Counted from the first letter of the stretch, positions 1-9,963 are shown. The stretch: DNA of 35,933 bases from Ruminococcaceae bacterium OttesenSCG-928-A16 (GCA_030267215.1 JAJDJP010000018.1:1-35933), one strand, 5' to 3'. Notes: generated by a model from the sequence alone, not told the origin. Numbers and translations: made by a program.

Positions 1-2508
1 CCACGGGTTAACAAACTGCTAAAGCGGGCAACGGCGTCTAATTTTACGGCGGTTATTGCGGGGCCGGGTTATGGCAAAACGCAAGCAGTGGCCCGTTTTG
101 CCCAGCGCACACCGCACCGGGTTATTTGGCTTGGGCTAACCGGGCTGGATAACGACCCTATGCATTTTTGGACAACCTTTGCCGCCGCTTTGGCGTACGA
201 GTTCCCCTTTGTAGGCAGCAGGCTTGTTGCCCCCGGCTATATACTAACCCAGCAAGGCTACAATGCGTTTGTGGCTGGCTTTGCCAAACAACTGCAAGCG
301 GCCGGGGGCACTGTTTTGGTGCTGGATAATTACAATGCGGTTACCTCGGCCGAGGTGCGGGATGTTGTGCGTGGCCTAATAGAACTAAAGCTGGAAAACC
401 TGAAAATTATATTGGTTAGCAACCAAAGAACCGATTTGTATATTGCCAAGCAATACTATAGCAGCCACACCCTTGTTGCCGGCGAAGATTTGCGCTTTAC
501 CCAAGAAGAATTGCTAACTTTTTATAAACAAAACGGCAAAAAAATAACCACGGCACAAGCCACGGCCCTATTGGCCGAAACCGACGGCTGGCCCCTTATT
601 ATTTACCTTGCCTGCCAGTATGCGCAGGCAAGCGATACCCCTGCGCCACCCTATGCTTTGTATGTAGAAGAATTATTTGAAATTGGCTTTTTTAGAGAGT
701 ATTCCTCCGCATACCAGCAGCTGCTTATAGGCCTTTCGTTGCTTTCGTTTTTTTCGCTTGAAATGGTAAAGCAGCTGGCCGGCCCCAATTTTGCCGAAGC
801 CCATAAAAATATAGAAGGCAATATATTTTTTACCTATAACCATGGTACGCGCCTGCTTAACATGCATAAAATGTACCAAAATTTTTTGCAAAGTAAACAA
901 TACCTTTTGCCCGAGGCCTTTGCCACCAAGGTTTACCAAATAGCGGCCAGGTGGTATAGCAAAAACAATATGCCGCTAGAGGCCGCCCAGGCCTTTTTAA
1001 TGGCGGGGGAATATAACCAGGTTACCACTGCGCTGCTGGCGGCCCCTGCAGTGCGGCGCACCAGTGCCTGGGCAAACCGGGCATTAGAATATTTAGAAAT
1101 GCTGTCCCCCGCTTACCAAAAAGAAAACATACTGGTGCATTTTTGCAAGGCCTTTTTATACCTAAATAACCTGCAGGTAAACACCGCACACGGGCTTTTT
1201 ACCACAATTAAAACCACGCTAGAAGCCGAAGCAACCAGCGAAAATGACCGCTGGGTTTTGGGCGAAACCTACGCAGCTTTGGCCGATATTAGCATGATGC
1301 AAAATAAAGATGATTTTGTGGGCTATTACATAAAGGCCCGCCAGTTGTTGCCGCAGGGCAGCAAACTGCACAGCCCCACCTTAATGATGGCCGGCGACAA
1401 CGAGGTTTTTTACCTGCCAAACCACCAGCCGGGTGCAGTAAAACACATTGCACAATGCTTTTTTAAAGCGGCCCCCCACCGCGAGGGTTTGTACGGTGGG
1501 TATGGTTATGGGTTTGAATGGTTGTTTGCCGCCGAAGCCGCCTACCTTACAGGCCGCCAAAACACAGCCAGAGAAAACGCCTACAAAGCCATTTACAAAG
1601 CAATGGAGCATGCCCAGCACGACATTGTGACCAACGCCTATTATTTGTTAGCCCGCACCTATATTTTGCAGGGCGATATTAAAAAAACCAAAGAAAACTG
1701 GGAGCACGCTATTCGGTACTTAGAAGAAAAGCAGATACCCGGGCAGGAAGAAGCGGCCGATTTTTATACAAGCTGGTACCATTTGGTAACAAAAGCCCCG
1801 GGCAATGTGGCCCAGTGGGTTGCCCAGCCAGAGCGTGTGCGCTACATGGCAACACCAAGCAACAGCGGGCGCAATATTCTTATCCACACATGGTACCTGG
1901 TGGTAACCCAGCGCTACCAACAGGCACTGGGATATATAGAGCGCCAGCAGGATGTTGCGGAAAAGAAGGGGTTGTGGCTGCTGCGGCTGCGCAGTTACCT
2001 AATGCAGGCTATTTGCCGCCTGCACCTTGGCCAAAGCGATGAAGCGCTGGCCGCATTTTGGCAGGCTTACAGCATGGCCCACCAAAATGATATTACCACC
2101 CCTTTTATAGGGCTGGGGCAAAATGCGCAGCAACTTTGTGCATTGGCGGGGCGCAGCCAAACATATGGGTTTTCTAAAACATGGCTTGCCACCATTACCC
2201 AAAAGGCCGAAAATTTGGAAAAGCGGCGCAACAAAATTGCCAGTGTATATAGCCCCCAAAAAACAAAAAATACCCTGCCGGGGCAAAGCCTTACCCGGCG
2301 CGAAACCGAAACCCTGCAATATCTGGCACTTGGCATGCGCCGCGAGGATATTGCCCTGCGAATGGGGATTTCGGTAAGTGGGGTAAAAAGCCACATTGCC
2401 AATATATATAGCAAGCTGGGGGCGGCCAACCGGGCCGATGCGATACGCAAAGGCGCGCTTAGCGGCGAGCTTGCGCTACCGCAAGAAAAAGACCCGCCCG
2501 CAGAATAG
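1..2508 (+). CDS. MalT-type LuxR family transcriptional regulator, 5' end cut by the window
   Basis: The reading frame is already open at base 1, so the true start lies upstream; 835 residues are visible. It opens with a P-loop (GPGYGKT, about residues 21-27) and a Walker B-like strand (VLVLDNY, about 103-109), typical of the STAND-type ATPase of MalT/LAL regulators. A long helical middle with TPR-like character follows. The C-terminus is a LuxR helix-turn-helix (LTRRETETLQYLALG to about residue 822). Family knowledge: such proteins are ATP-dependent activators that respond to a small ligand. The GTG at 88 cannot be the real start, because the P-loop precedes it. The gene ends at a strong terminator, so it is transcribed separately from the pilus operon that follows. 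It could regulate that operon, but only adjacency suggests this. Confidence 0.9.
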   Translation, partial: PRVNKLLKRATASNFTAVIAGPGYGKTQAVARFAQRTPHRVIWLGLTGLDNDPMHFWTTFAAALAYEFPFVGSRLVAPGYILTQQGYNAFVAGFAKQLQAAGGTVLVLDNYNAVTSAEVRDVVRGLIELKLENLKIILVSNQRTDLYIAKQYYSSHTLVAGEDLRFTQEELLTFYKQNGKKITTAQATALLAETDGWPLIIYLACQYAQASDTPAPPYALYVEELFEIGFFREYSSAYQQLLIGLSLLSFFSLEMVKQLAGPNFAEAHKNIEGNIFFTYNHGTRLLNMHKMYQNFLQSKQYLLPEAFATKVYQIAARWYSKNNMPLEAAQAFLMAGEYNQVTTALLAAPAVRRTSAWANRALEYLEMLSPAYQKENILVHFCKAFLYLNNLQVNTAHGLFTTIKTTLEAEATSENDRWVLGETYAALADISMMQNKDDFVGYYIKARQLLPQGSKLHSPTLMMAGDNEVFYLPNHQPGAVKHIAQCFFKAAPHREGLYGGYGYGFEWLFAAEAAYLTGRQNTARENAYKAIYKAMEHAQHDIVTNAYYLLARTYILQGDIKKTKENWEHAIRYLEEKQIPGQEEAADFYTSWYHLVTKAPGNVAQWVAQPERVRYMATPSNSGRNILIHTWYLVVTQRYQQALGYIERQQDVAEKKGLWLLRLRSYLMQAICRLHLGQSDEALAAFWQAYSMAHQNDITTPFIGLGQNAQQLCALAGRSQTYGFSKTWLATITQKAENLEKRRNKIASVYSPQKTKNTLPGQSLTRRETETLQYLALGMRREDIALRMGISVSGVKSHIANIYSKLGAANRADAIRKGALSGELALPQEKDPPAE

Positions 2509-2530
2509 CCGCTGCGGCAAAACACACTAA

Positions 2531-2567
2531 AAAGCAGCTACCTGTTTAAATAGGTGGCTGCTTTTTT
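2531..2567 (+). terminator. Intrinsic terminator of the LuxR gene
   Basis: A 13-bp stem with one G-U pair (AAAGCAGCTACCT / AGGTGGCTGCTTT), an 8-base loop and a run of six T lies 22 bases after the LuxR stop codon. Confidence 0.9.
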
Positions 2568-2665
2568 GTGCCTTTTTATAACCATTGTTTTGGTACACAA
2601 ACCATAAAAATGGCAACTATTTTTATAAGGCCCCCCGCAGTAATATATAACTAGGATAACTACGA

Positions 2666-2695
2666 TTTGAACCAATTAAAATTAATTTGGGCTAT
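2666..2695 (+). promoter_or_regulatory. Putative ECF-like promoter of the pilus operon
   Basis: No good sigma-A promoter is visible upstream of the tip gene. TTTGAACC at 2666 has the look of an ECF -35 element. A CTA core (GGGCTATTT) follows 26 bases after its first T. The same spacing is seen before the giant adhesin and, more weakly, before the sigma gene in this window. A weaker alternative is TTGGGC (2687) with TATACA (2711). The AAAGGAGA at 2732 is too far from the ATG to serve it; GGGGGA at 2757-2762 is the likely ribosome binding site. Confidence 0.3.
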
Positions 2696-2767
2696 TTACA
2701 AATACTTAAATATACAAACGATGAAATTTTTAAAGGAGACTTGTTATAGCCAAAATGGGGGATAAGC

Positions 2768-5700
2768 ATGACACAAAAAAGCAATAAAAGTATAAGCAAA
2801 AAAGTGTTTGCTATTTTGTTAGCATGCGCACTTATTGTTACGGGTAGCTTGTCGGTTGTTGCGCTGGCGGTGCCTAATGTTTTGCCACAGCAAAACAATG
2901 GGGCTATTTTGCATGCCGAAACCATTACAACCAACGAAGTTTGGCAAAAAACCCGGCAACCGCAACTGCCAGCCCCCAAAACCTACACCCTGCCAGAATA
3001 TGCCCCCGAAAAGGTGGCAATGGAAGAAGGGGTGGCCACACGGCAACCAGCCCAGCTGATAAATACTACCAATTATGAATTGGACCCTGAAATTTTTGAG
3101 CTGGTTGACACCCTGACCCTGCCCCTGGATAGCACCCTTGCCAAGCAGCAGTTGCTAGAAATACTGGAAGGGAAGGTGCTGCTGCGGTATTTTAACTACA
3201 ACACACAAGATGACCCGCAAGACCATTGCCAAATTTTGGTATTGGCAAACCCAGCTACCGAAGAAGTTTTTGTTGTGGGCCTTAACCCCCAGCAGCAGGC
3301 CCCTAATAACCATGAATTTAAACTGACCATTATAGATGATACCGATACCGAAACCACCCTGGAAAACACAAACATGGTGGCCCACACCGTTACCCGGCAA
3401 ACCAATGTTTTGCCCGAAGAACTGGCAAGCCTGCAGCAGCAAAGCTTGGTGGTAGAGGTGGTAGAAGAGGTAGAAACCCTAGCTGCCACTACAAGCAGCA
3501 CTATAGAAGCCGAACCCCCGCAGGCCGGCAGCGATAGCCTGCCTTTGCAGCAAGCAGATACAGCGCCGCAAAGCGCCGAACCCCAAACGGTGGCCACCTT
3601 ACAGGGCCCCGCCGTGGTAGCTTTTGCCAGCGGTAACCTGCTGGGGCTGTTAAGCGCGGCAGATGCGACAAGCAGCGATGAAGCATTGCCGCCCGAAAGC
3701 ACCCAAGGTGAAGATTTGCAACAAGCACCGGTAGAAAGTGAGCCGGTGGAAGAGACGCCGCCCGAAAGCACGAACAGCCAACCCGAAAGCGTGCCACAAC
3801 AACAGCCACCGGTGGCTTCTAATGTTGCGCCTAGCCAGCCCCAACAAGCAAAGCCCGGCAACCAGCCGCAGCAAAATACGCCAGCAGAAGAAACCCCCGA
3901 AATTACCTATAACATTAATATAGTAAGCGAAGAAAACCTGGACGGCAGCCAAGATACCCTGCCACTGCCCGCCGGCAGCATGCTGGTATACAGCGGTGTT
4001 TTGCAGGCCCCCATGCCCAGGGCAACCGTTACGCCGGCCACCCTTAATGGCAAAAAAACTGCCACCAAAGTAAGTGGCACCGCCGATATTTTCCGCATTG
4101 ATTTAGATATTGGTGGCGCAAACGGCACCGGTACGTTACAGGGTTCGCCTGCCGATGTTGTGGTTGTTTTGGATATGTCTGGCAGTATGGACGAAAGTGG
4201 CGGGCGCCGGTGGAACAAGACCAAAGAAGCACTGAACAGCATAGCCGACGGACTTTTGAGTACCAATGTTGGGCATTCGGTTGCTATTGTTGGGTTTTCT
4301 TCTCAAGCCTATTTGGGCGGTAAAAGCGCTGCTGCCCACCGCACCATTTGCCCCTTTACCAGCAGCAAATCCACCTTTACTAACAGCTACAGTAGCGCTG
4401 CCACAGCCGTTGGGCTTATTTCTGCCACGGGTGAGGTTAGGGGCAGTGGTACCAACAGCCACGCGGGCTTTGTGGGTGCGCAAAATTTGTTGCTACCGCT
4501 CCAAAACAACGGGCGCCCCAAGTTTATAATTTTTATTACCGATGGTGCCGCCAACTACTATTACACCCAAACCTCGCCAACGTTTGTAGAGTCTACCATT
4601 GTTTCGGGGCCAGAAGATTTAACCGCAAATGATAGAACGATGGATGTTGCCGGCCCGCTTAAAAACATTGCCACCATTTACTCTATTGGTGTAGATATTA
4701 ACCTGTTTAACATTACCACCCAGGCACGATGCAAAGATCTGCTGGACCGAACGGCGTCCAACGCTTCTACCGGCAGCCATGTGGTATCGGCCGATGGCTT
4801 GAAAGCATTGGTTACCAACATCATGAACTCGCTAAACGATAGCCCTACTACCATTACCCATGGCACGGTAAAGCTTACCGATAATATGAGTACCTATGTA
4901 GAGTATCAGCCGTCCTATGGTATAAAGGCGTATCAATCCAGCAACAACGGTGCCAGCTGGAGCAACTTTACCGGCACCGGCCAGCCCACTTTTAGCGGCA
5001 ACAAACTTAGCTGGAGCATTAACAATTTTTCGCCCGCTATGAAATACCGGGTAACCTATTATGTACGCCTAAAGCCAGAGCATTACGGCAAACAAATACA
5101 TAAAAACCAAACCAATGGCGCAGCCCCTGCCAGTGGTACCGATGGTGTTATTGCAAATGGAGACACCTTTTTAAGCTCGGATGCAGTGACAAAACAAACG
5201 GTGCTGGTGCCCACGGTATATGTGCCCCAAACCATTACAACGCCAGCCACCCTAACAGCAAGCAAAACAGCCACCGCTGTGCCCGGGCAAGATGGTGTTT
5301 ACGATATCACCCTGCTTATATCGGGCACGCCAAAACTAATTAATACCGGCGGTGTTGTTACCAAGCAAGAGCATACCAGCGTTACCCTAACCGACCCTAT
5401 GAGCCCTTATGTAAATTATTTGGGCAATGTGCAAATGCGGGTGGCCCAAAAAGGCAGCAGCGTTTGGGGGGTTATTTCCAGTGGCTATGCATATACCCCT
5501 AGCAACCAAACAAGCAGCTGGGTTATCCCAAACTTTTCTTCCGATAACCAGTACAAACTTACCTACCGGGTAAGCGTAAAGCCAGAGTATGCCGGCCAAA
5601 AACTGCACAAAGACCAAACCAGCGGCCGCACCCCCACCACAGGTACCGATGGTGTTATAGCAAACGCCTATACTCGCATTCAATCTAGCTTGGTTGCCGA

Positions 5701-8434
5701 AAAAGAAATAATGGTACCCACCGTTTTCCTCGATAACCAAATTTCGGTTACGCCGGCTACTATGGCGGGCAGCAAAATAGCCACCCCGGTAGAGGGTCAA
5801 AACGGGTTATACACCATTTGCGTAACCGTGCAGGGGCAGCCTAAAATAACCGTTACCAACGGCGAAATAACCGATACAAACGATCATACATACGCCTACT
5901 TGGTTGACCCCATGAGCGACTATGTAGACTATATTGGCAATGCTTATACGCAGCGTGCGCCCGCTGGCACCGAAGAGTGGGAGGATATTACCGGTACTCT
6001 TGCAAACCAAGGCATAGTTTTTGATACAGATAGCAACTCGTTGCATTGGCTATCGCCAAACTATAGCTCTACTTACCATTACCGCTTATTTTATCAGGTA
6101 CAGGTAAAGCCACAATATGCCGGCGCTAAGCTACACGCAAACCAATCTCCGGGCGAAACCGGAACCACACCGCCCCTGCCTGGCACCGACGGTGTTGCCG
6201 CCAATAAGCGCACCTATTTCATATCCGATATTATAGGCGAAACGGACATACTGGTGCCAACCGTGTACCGAGCCCCCGAGCTTGTAACCCCGCCCAGTTT
6301 GGCAGGACACAAAACTGCCAGCAAAATTGAAGATGGGGATTATGAGTACGATATCTCGGTGGTGCTAACCGGCGAAAAGAAGCTGGAAAATGGCTACGGA
6401 GGGGATATTTACACCGACCATGGCACCGTAACCCTAACCGACCCCATGAGCGACTACGTAATGTACCTTGGCAACCCCCGCTTAGAAGTAGCCGACAAAG
6501 GGGCAAGCAATTGGCAAGATGCAAGCGATGCCGGAGAATACGACTTTATTGAGGATACCGAAACGCTGCAATGGGTTATCACCAATTTTAACAGCGAAAA
6601 ACAGTACCGCATTACCTATACCGTAAAGGTTAAGGCCGAGTACGAAAACAAAGCGCTGCATAAAACCCAAACCCATGGCGATAACCCGGAAGCTGGGCTG
6701 GATGGCGTAATTGCCAACAAGTATACCTCGGTTTCGTCTAGCCTGTTGCCGGCGCAAGAAATTTTGGTGCCTGCCATTGGCGACCCACAGCCAATAGTAA
6801 GCGGCGGTGCTTTATATGGGCGCAAAACAGCCTCCCTTATACCAGAATCGGACGGAAAATTTGAAATAAGCCTGTTTGTTACCGGCGAAAAGCAAACAAC
6901 CGTTGCGCTGGATGGCACCATAACCGAGCAAGAGCACCAGCAGGTAACCCTAACCGACCCCATGAGCGAGTATGTTGATTATGCCGGAAATGCAGCCCTT
7001 TGGGCCGCAGAAAGGGATACCGAAGAATGGGTTTTGCTGGAGTATGAACCCAGCTATGATGAAGATACCGCCACCCTTGTTTGGGAAATACAGGATTTTT
7101 CGTCGGACAAGGATTACAAAATTACCTACGAAGTGACGGTAAAAGATGCCTACGCCGACGCCAAACTGCACAAAAACCAAACCAGTGGGCAAAACCCCAC
7201 CACCGGCACCGATGGCGTAGTTGCCAATGGGTTTACCACCCTTTCTTCTACCTTGGTAGAAGAACAGGAAATACTGGTGCCTACGGTTTACCGCGGCCCT
7301 ATTGTTATAAGCGATGGCTCGCTGGAGCATTTAAAAACCGCCACCCCCGTAGAGGGCGAAACCGGCCAATTTGAAATTACGGTTTGGCTACAGGGAGAAA
7401 ACTACGCCACCGAGGGATACAATGGCCGCTACGAGCGAGACCATAACTTTGCCTACGTGGTAGACCCGATGAGCGAATACGTAAATTATTTAAACCAGTA
7501 CACTATTTACCAGGCCCCAAAAGATACCGAGGACTGGGGCCCCGCTACAGATAGCTTTGTTTCGGAAACAGCTACCCCGGTGCCGCAGCTGGAATGGTAT
7601 GTATTATCATTCGACGACACCCAGCAATACAAACTGGTGTACCTGGTAGAGGTTAAGCCCGAATATTACGGCCAAAAATTACACCAAAGCCAAACCAGCG
7701 GGCAAACCCCCCAAAAGGGCGAAGATGGCCTTATTGCAAACGGCTACACCACGGTTTATACCGAAATTATAGGCACCGAAGAAATACTGGTGCCAACCGT
7801 TTATGTAGCCGAGCCCGGCCAGCCCCTTGTGTTTACAAAGGTAGGGCGCAACGGCAGCACCCCGTTAGATGGTGTGGAATTTGCCCTGTACAGCTGCACG
7901 CAAGGCGGCCAGCCCGGACATGTTCACGATATATTGGCCGTGCCCGGCAGCTGTTGGGCCGCCACTGCCCCGCAAACCGCAACCAGCCAAACCGATGGAA
8001 AGGTAGACTTTGGAGACCTGCCACTGGGCGAATTTATGCTGGCCGAAACCAAGGCCCAAAGCGGGTATGCCCTGCCAAGCGGGCAATGGTTGGTTACCGT
8101 AACCAAAACCGATATTACCTTTACAGCCCGCTACCAAGGTGCCGACCCACCCCCCGCTTTTAAACAAGCAGGCGGTGTTTACACGGTGGCCAATTATCAA
8201 TACGATGAGCTGCCAGCCTCGGGCGCAGGTGGCATAGTGGGCACCACCCTAGCAGGCATTGCGCTATTGGCGCTTATGCTAACCGTTTATTGGTTGAAAT
8301 GCCGACGAAGGATAAAGCTGGCAGAGGGCACTTGTGCAAATGGTGCGGCGCAGCACAATGCGGGCTTTACTTTACAACGGTACACAACATATACGCAAAA
8401 CAACACTAACAAAAGAAATGGGGATACGAAATGA
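2768..8434 (+). CDS. Giant VWA-containing pilus tip adhesin with LPxTG-like anchor
   Basis: An 1888-residue secreted protein. In order it has: a signal peptide (about 1-40); a region of unknown fold; a Q/E/P/S-rich linker (about 225-375); six related modules (about 421-1680); a Cna_B-type domain (about 1683-1800) with an E-box-like FMLAETKAQSGY; sorting signal LPASG (1815-1819); a membrane helix; and a KCRRR charge cluster. A von Willebrand A domain with MIDAS residues D469-x-S471-x-S473 is inserted inside the first module, as in RrgA-type pilus tip proteins. Every module keeps a Lys (KTAT-like), an Asp (TDPMS-like) and an Asn (DGVIAN-like), which suggests internal isopeptide bonds. Oddly, about 35 residues follow the charge cluster. 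The stop overlaps the next start (ATGA), so the two genes are translationally coupled. Host-binding at the pilus tip is inferred. Confidence 0.9.
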   Translation: MTQKSNKSISKKVFAILLACALIVTGSLSVVALAVPNVLPQQNNGAILHAETITTNEVWQKTRQPQLPAPKTYTLPEYAPEKVAMEEGVATRQPAQLINTTNYELDPEIFELVDTLTLPLDSTLAKQQLLEILEGKVLLRYFNYNTQDDPQDHCQILVLANPATEEVFVVGLNPQQQAPNNHEFKLTIIDDTDTETTLENTNMVAHTVTRQTNVLPEELASLQQQSLVVEVVEEVETLAATTSSTIEAEPPQAGSDSLPLQQADTAPQSAEPQTVATLQGPAVVAFASGNLLGLLSAADATSSDEALPPESTQGEDLQQAPVESEPVEETPPESTNSQPESVPQQQPPVASNVAPSQPQQAKPGNQPQQNTPAEETPEITYNINIVSEENLDGSQDTLPLPAGSMLVYSGVLQAPMPRATVTPATLNGKKTATKVSGTADIFRIDLDIGGANGTGTLQGSPADVVVVLDMSGSMDESGGRRWNKTKEALNSIADGLLSTNVGHSVAIVGFSSQAYLGGKSAAAHRTICPFTSSKSTFTNSYSSAATAVGLISATGEVRGSGTNSHAGFVGAQNLLLPLQNNGRPKFIIFITDGAANYYYTQTSPTFVESTIVSGPEDLTANDRTMDVAGPLKNIATIYSIGVDINLFNITTQARCKDLLDRTASNASTGSHVVSADGLKALVTNIMNSLNDSPTTITHGTVKLTDNMSTYVEYQPSYGIKAYQSSNNGASWSNFTGTGQPTFSGNKLSWSINNFSPAMKYRVTYYVRLKPEHYGKQIHKNQTNGAAPASGTDGVIANGDTFLSSDAVTKQTVLVPTVYVPQTITTPATLTASKTATAVPGQDGVYDITLLISGTPKLINTGGVVTKQEHTSVTLTDPMSPYVNYLGNVQMRVAQKGSSVWGVISSGYAYTPSNQTSSWVIPNFSSDNQYKLTYRVSVKPEYAGQKLHKDQTSGRTPTTGTDGVIANAYTRIQSSLVAEKEIMVPTVFLDNQISVTPATMAGSKIATPVEGQNGLYTICVTVQGQPKITVTNGEITDTNDHTYAYLVDPMSDYVDYIGNAYTQRAPAGTEEWEDITGTLANQGIVFDTDSNSLHWLSPNYSSTYHYRLFYQVQVKPQYAGAKLHANQSPGETGTTPPLPGTDGVAANKRTYFISDIIGETDILVPTVYRAPELVTPPSLAGHKTASKIEDGDYEYDISVVLTGEKKLENGYGGDIYTDHGTVTLTDPMSDYVMYLGNPRLEVADKGASNWQDASDAGEYDFIEDTETLQWVITNFNSEKQYRITYTVKVKAEYENKALHKTQTHGDNPEAGLDGVIANKYTSVSSSLLPAQEILVPAIGDPQPIVSGGALYGRKTASLIPESDGKFEISLFVTGEKQTTVALDGTITEQEHQQVTLTDPMSEYVDYAGNAALWAAERDTEEWVLLEYEPSYDEDTATLVWEIQDFSSDKDYKITYEVTVKDAYADAKLHKNQTSGQNPTTGTDGVVANGFTTLSSTLVEEQEILVPTVYRGPIVISDGSLEHLKTATPVEGETGQFEITVWLQGENYATEGYNGRYERDHNFAYVVDPMSEYVNYLNQYTIYQAPKDTEDWGPATDSFVSETATPVPQLEWYVLSFDDTQQYKLVYLVEVKPEYYGQKLHQSQTSGQTPQKGEDGLIANGYTTVYTEIIGTEEILVPTVYVAEPGQPLVFTKVGRNGSTPLDGVEFALYSCTQGGQPGHVHDILAVPGSCWAATAPQTATSQTDGKVDFGDLPLGEFMLAETKAQSGYALPSGQWLVTVTKTDITFTARYQGADPPPAFKQAGGVYTVANYQYDELPASGAGGIVGTTLAGIALLALMLTVYWLKCRRRIKLAEGTCANGAAQHNAGFTLQRYTTYTQNNTNKRNGDTK
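4028..7810 (+). repeat. Six tandem isopeptide-type modules, the first split by a VWA domain
   Basis: Protein-level repeats of about 165-180 residues begin near nucleotides 4028, 5231, 5748, 6287, 6797 and 7314. Each runs from a GxKTAT-like strand through DPMSxYVxY, a YKxTYxVxVKxxY strand, LHKxQT and GTDGVIANxYT, to ILVPTVY. The first copy is enlarged by the VWA insertion (roughly 4155-4840). The copies have diverged clearly, so they are old duplications and not a recent expansion. Confidence 0.9.
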
Positions 8435-9963
8435 GTAAAAGAATTCACAAAAAAGTATCGGCCTTATTGTTGGCCGCATGCATGGCACTGGTTCTTGTGC
8501 CGTCCATGGTATTTGCAGGCGAAGCACCACCCGTAGAAGCACCGGTTATGCCCGAACAAGGCACGCTGGTTATCCACAAATATAAAATTGACGACCCCGG
8601 CCAAATTTTGCTGGGTACAAAACCAGGCGTAGAAATTACCGACGGCAGCCTGGACACTTACGAGACGCTTTCGGGCATTGAGTTTAGCGCCACCAAAGTT
8701 AAACCTGCCGAAGACGGAAGCTACCCCGAAACCGCCGCCAGCGTAGTTGCAGAAGATTTGGAAGGTACGCCCGTTACTGCTACCACTGGCCCCGGCGGCC
8801 TTGCCACCATGGCAGATTTGCCCGCAGGCGTGTACCTTGTTAAAGAAACCAACAGCGGCGGCTACGCACCTATTGCGCCATTTTTGGTGCAAGTGCCCAT
8901 GACCAACGAAAACGGCAATGGCTGGCTAGAAACCGTACACGTTTACCCCAAAAACCAAACCATGAACCCAAGCAAAAAAGCCGATGGGGAAAGCTATGAC
9001 CCGCTGAACCCCGAAGCGAAAGATAGCATCGAGTGGACAATTCATGTGCCAATTCCGGTAGATATGAGCGCAGTAACCGTTTACAAAATTACCGATGTTA
9101 TTGATGACCTGCTAGAACTTGACACCACCGGCACCGTGAAGGTAAGCACCGTTGCCGCGCGCGACGCTGCTGCAGACGCCGGCACCCCCGTGGCCGACAC
9201 CAACTATAGCCTGGACCGCGCCAACAACACCCTAACGGTAGAGTTTAATGAGAATGGCATTGCCTACCTTGGCCAGCGCTATGCCGCTAACGAGCCTTAT
9301 GTGCGCGTTGTGTTTAGCACCAAACTTACCGCAGATGCCCTTGGCAAATTGATTGACAACCAGGTAACCTTCGATTTTACCAACGACCTTGGCGATTTTA
9401 GCAAACAAATACCCCCTGAAGAAGTACCCCAAGTTTACACCGGCGCTATTAAAGTAAACAAAACCGACAAAGAAGGCGGCCCGTTGGCTGGCGCAACCTT
9501 TAAGGTTGCCACCACATTGCAAAATGCCAAAGATGGTATTTACCTAGAAGACCACGAAGGCAACGAAATTTCGGCCACCACCAACACCGATGGCGTAGCC
9601 ATTTTAAACGGTATTTCTTACGGCGCTGCTGGCGACAAACCAGACGATGAAACCAAACACGGCAGCACCAAGTTTTACCTGGTAGAGGTACAAGCCCCTG
9701 ATGGCTACAACCTGCTGCACGAGCCCATTGAAGTTGGCTTTAACTACGAAGCCGTTACCGACCTAGACGGAAACATCATCAACTTTTTTAACAACGGCAA
9801 AACCAGCGGTGGAGAACTATGGAAAGTAGTAAACACCAAAGGCTTTACACTGCCCGAAACAGGCGCCGCTGGTATCATTCTATCCACTGCTGTGGGTGTT
9901 GTGCTGCTGGGCATGGTAATTGTTGTTGTGGCCCGCCGCAAACTTAAACAAGACGACGTATAA
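8431..9963 (+). CDS. Major (backbone) pilin, LPETG anchored
   Basis: A 510-residue sortase substrate. It has a signal peptide (about 1-29, cleavage near VFAG), an N-terminal pilin domain, the pilin motif WLETVHVYPK (165-174) with the Lys (K174) used for cross-linking subunits, and a D2-type middle domain. A C-terminal Cna_B/SpaA domain carries the E-box FYLVEVQAPDGY (catalytic Glu near 419). It ends in LPETG (474-478), a membrane helix and a basic tail. Family knowledge: class C sortases cleave LPxTG between T and G and join it to the pilin-motif Lys of the next subunit. The combination of pilin motif and canonical LPETG makes this the likely shaft subunit. The start codon overlaps the tip-gene stop. 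Confidence 0.93.
   Translation: MSKRIHKKVSALLLAACMALVLVPSMVFAGEAPPVEAPVMPEQGTLVIHKYKIDDPGQILLGTKPGVEITDGSLDTYETLSGIEFSATKVKPAEDGSYPETAASVVAEDLEGTPVTATTGPGGLATMADLPAGVYLVKETNSGGYAPIAPFLVQVPMTNENGNGWLETVHVYPKNQTMNPSKKADGESYDPLNPEAKDSIEWTIHVPIPVDMSAVTVYKITDVIDDLLELDTTGTVKVSTVAARDAAADAGTPVADTNYSLDRANNTLTVEFNENGIAYLGQRYAANEPYVRVVFSTKLTADALGKLIDNQVTFDFTNDLGDFSKQIPPEEVPQVYTGAIKVNKTDKEGGPLAGATFKVATTLQNAKDGIYLEDHEGNEISATTNTDGVAILNGISYGAAGDKPDDETKHGSTKFYLVEVQAPDGYNLLHEPIEVGFNYEAVTDLDGNIINFFNNGKTSGGELWKVVNTKGFTLPETGAAGIILSTAVGVVLLGMVIVVVARRKLKQDDV

Noticed and set aside
88-2508. GTG at 88 as the start of the LuxR gene
   Set aside because: The frame is open to base 1 and the Walker A motif precedes 88, so the start is upstream of the window.
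3196-3861. Antisense frame of 221 codons in the tip adhesin gene
   Set aside because: Ser/Cys/Val-rich low-complexity translation opposite a low-complexity E/Q/P region, no RBS and no recognisable domain.
4028-7810. Tandem repeats considered as a CRISPR-like array
   Set aside because: Repeat units are about 500 bases, in frame, and conserved at the protein level only.
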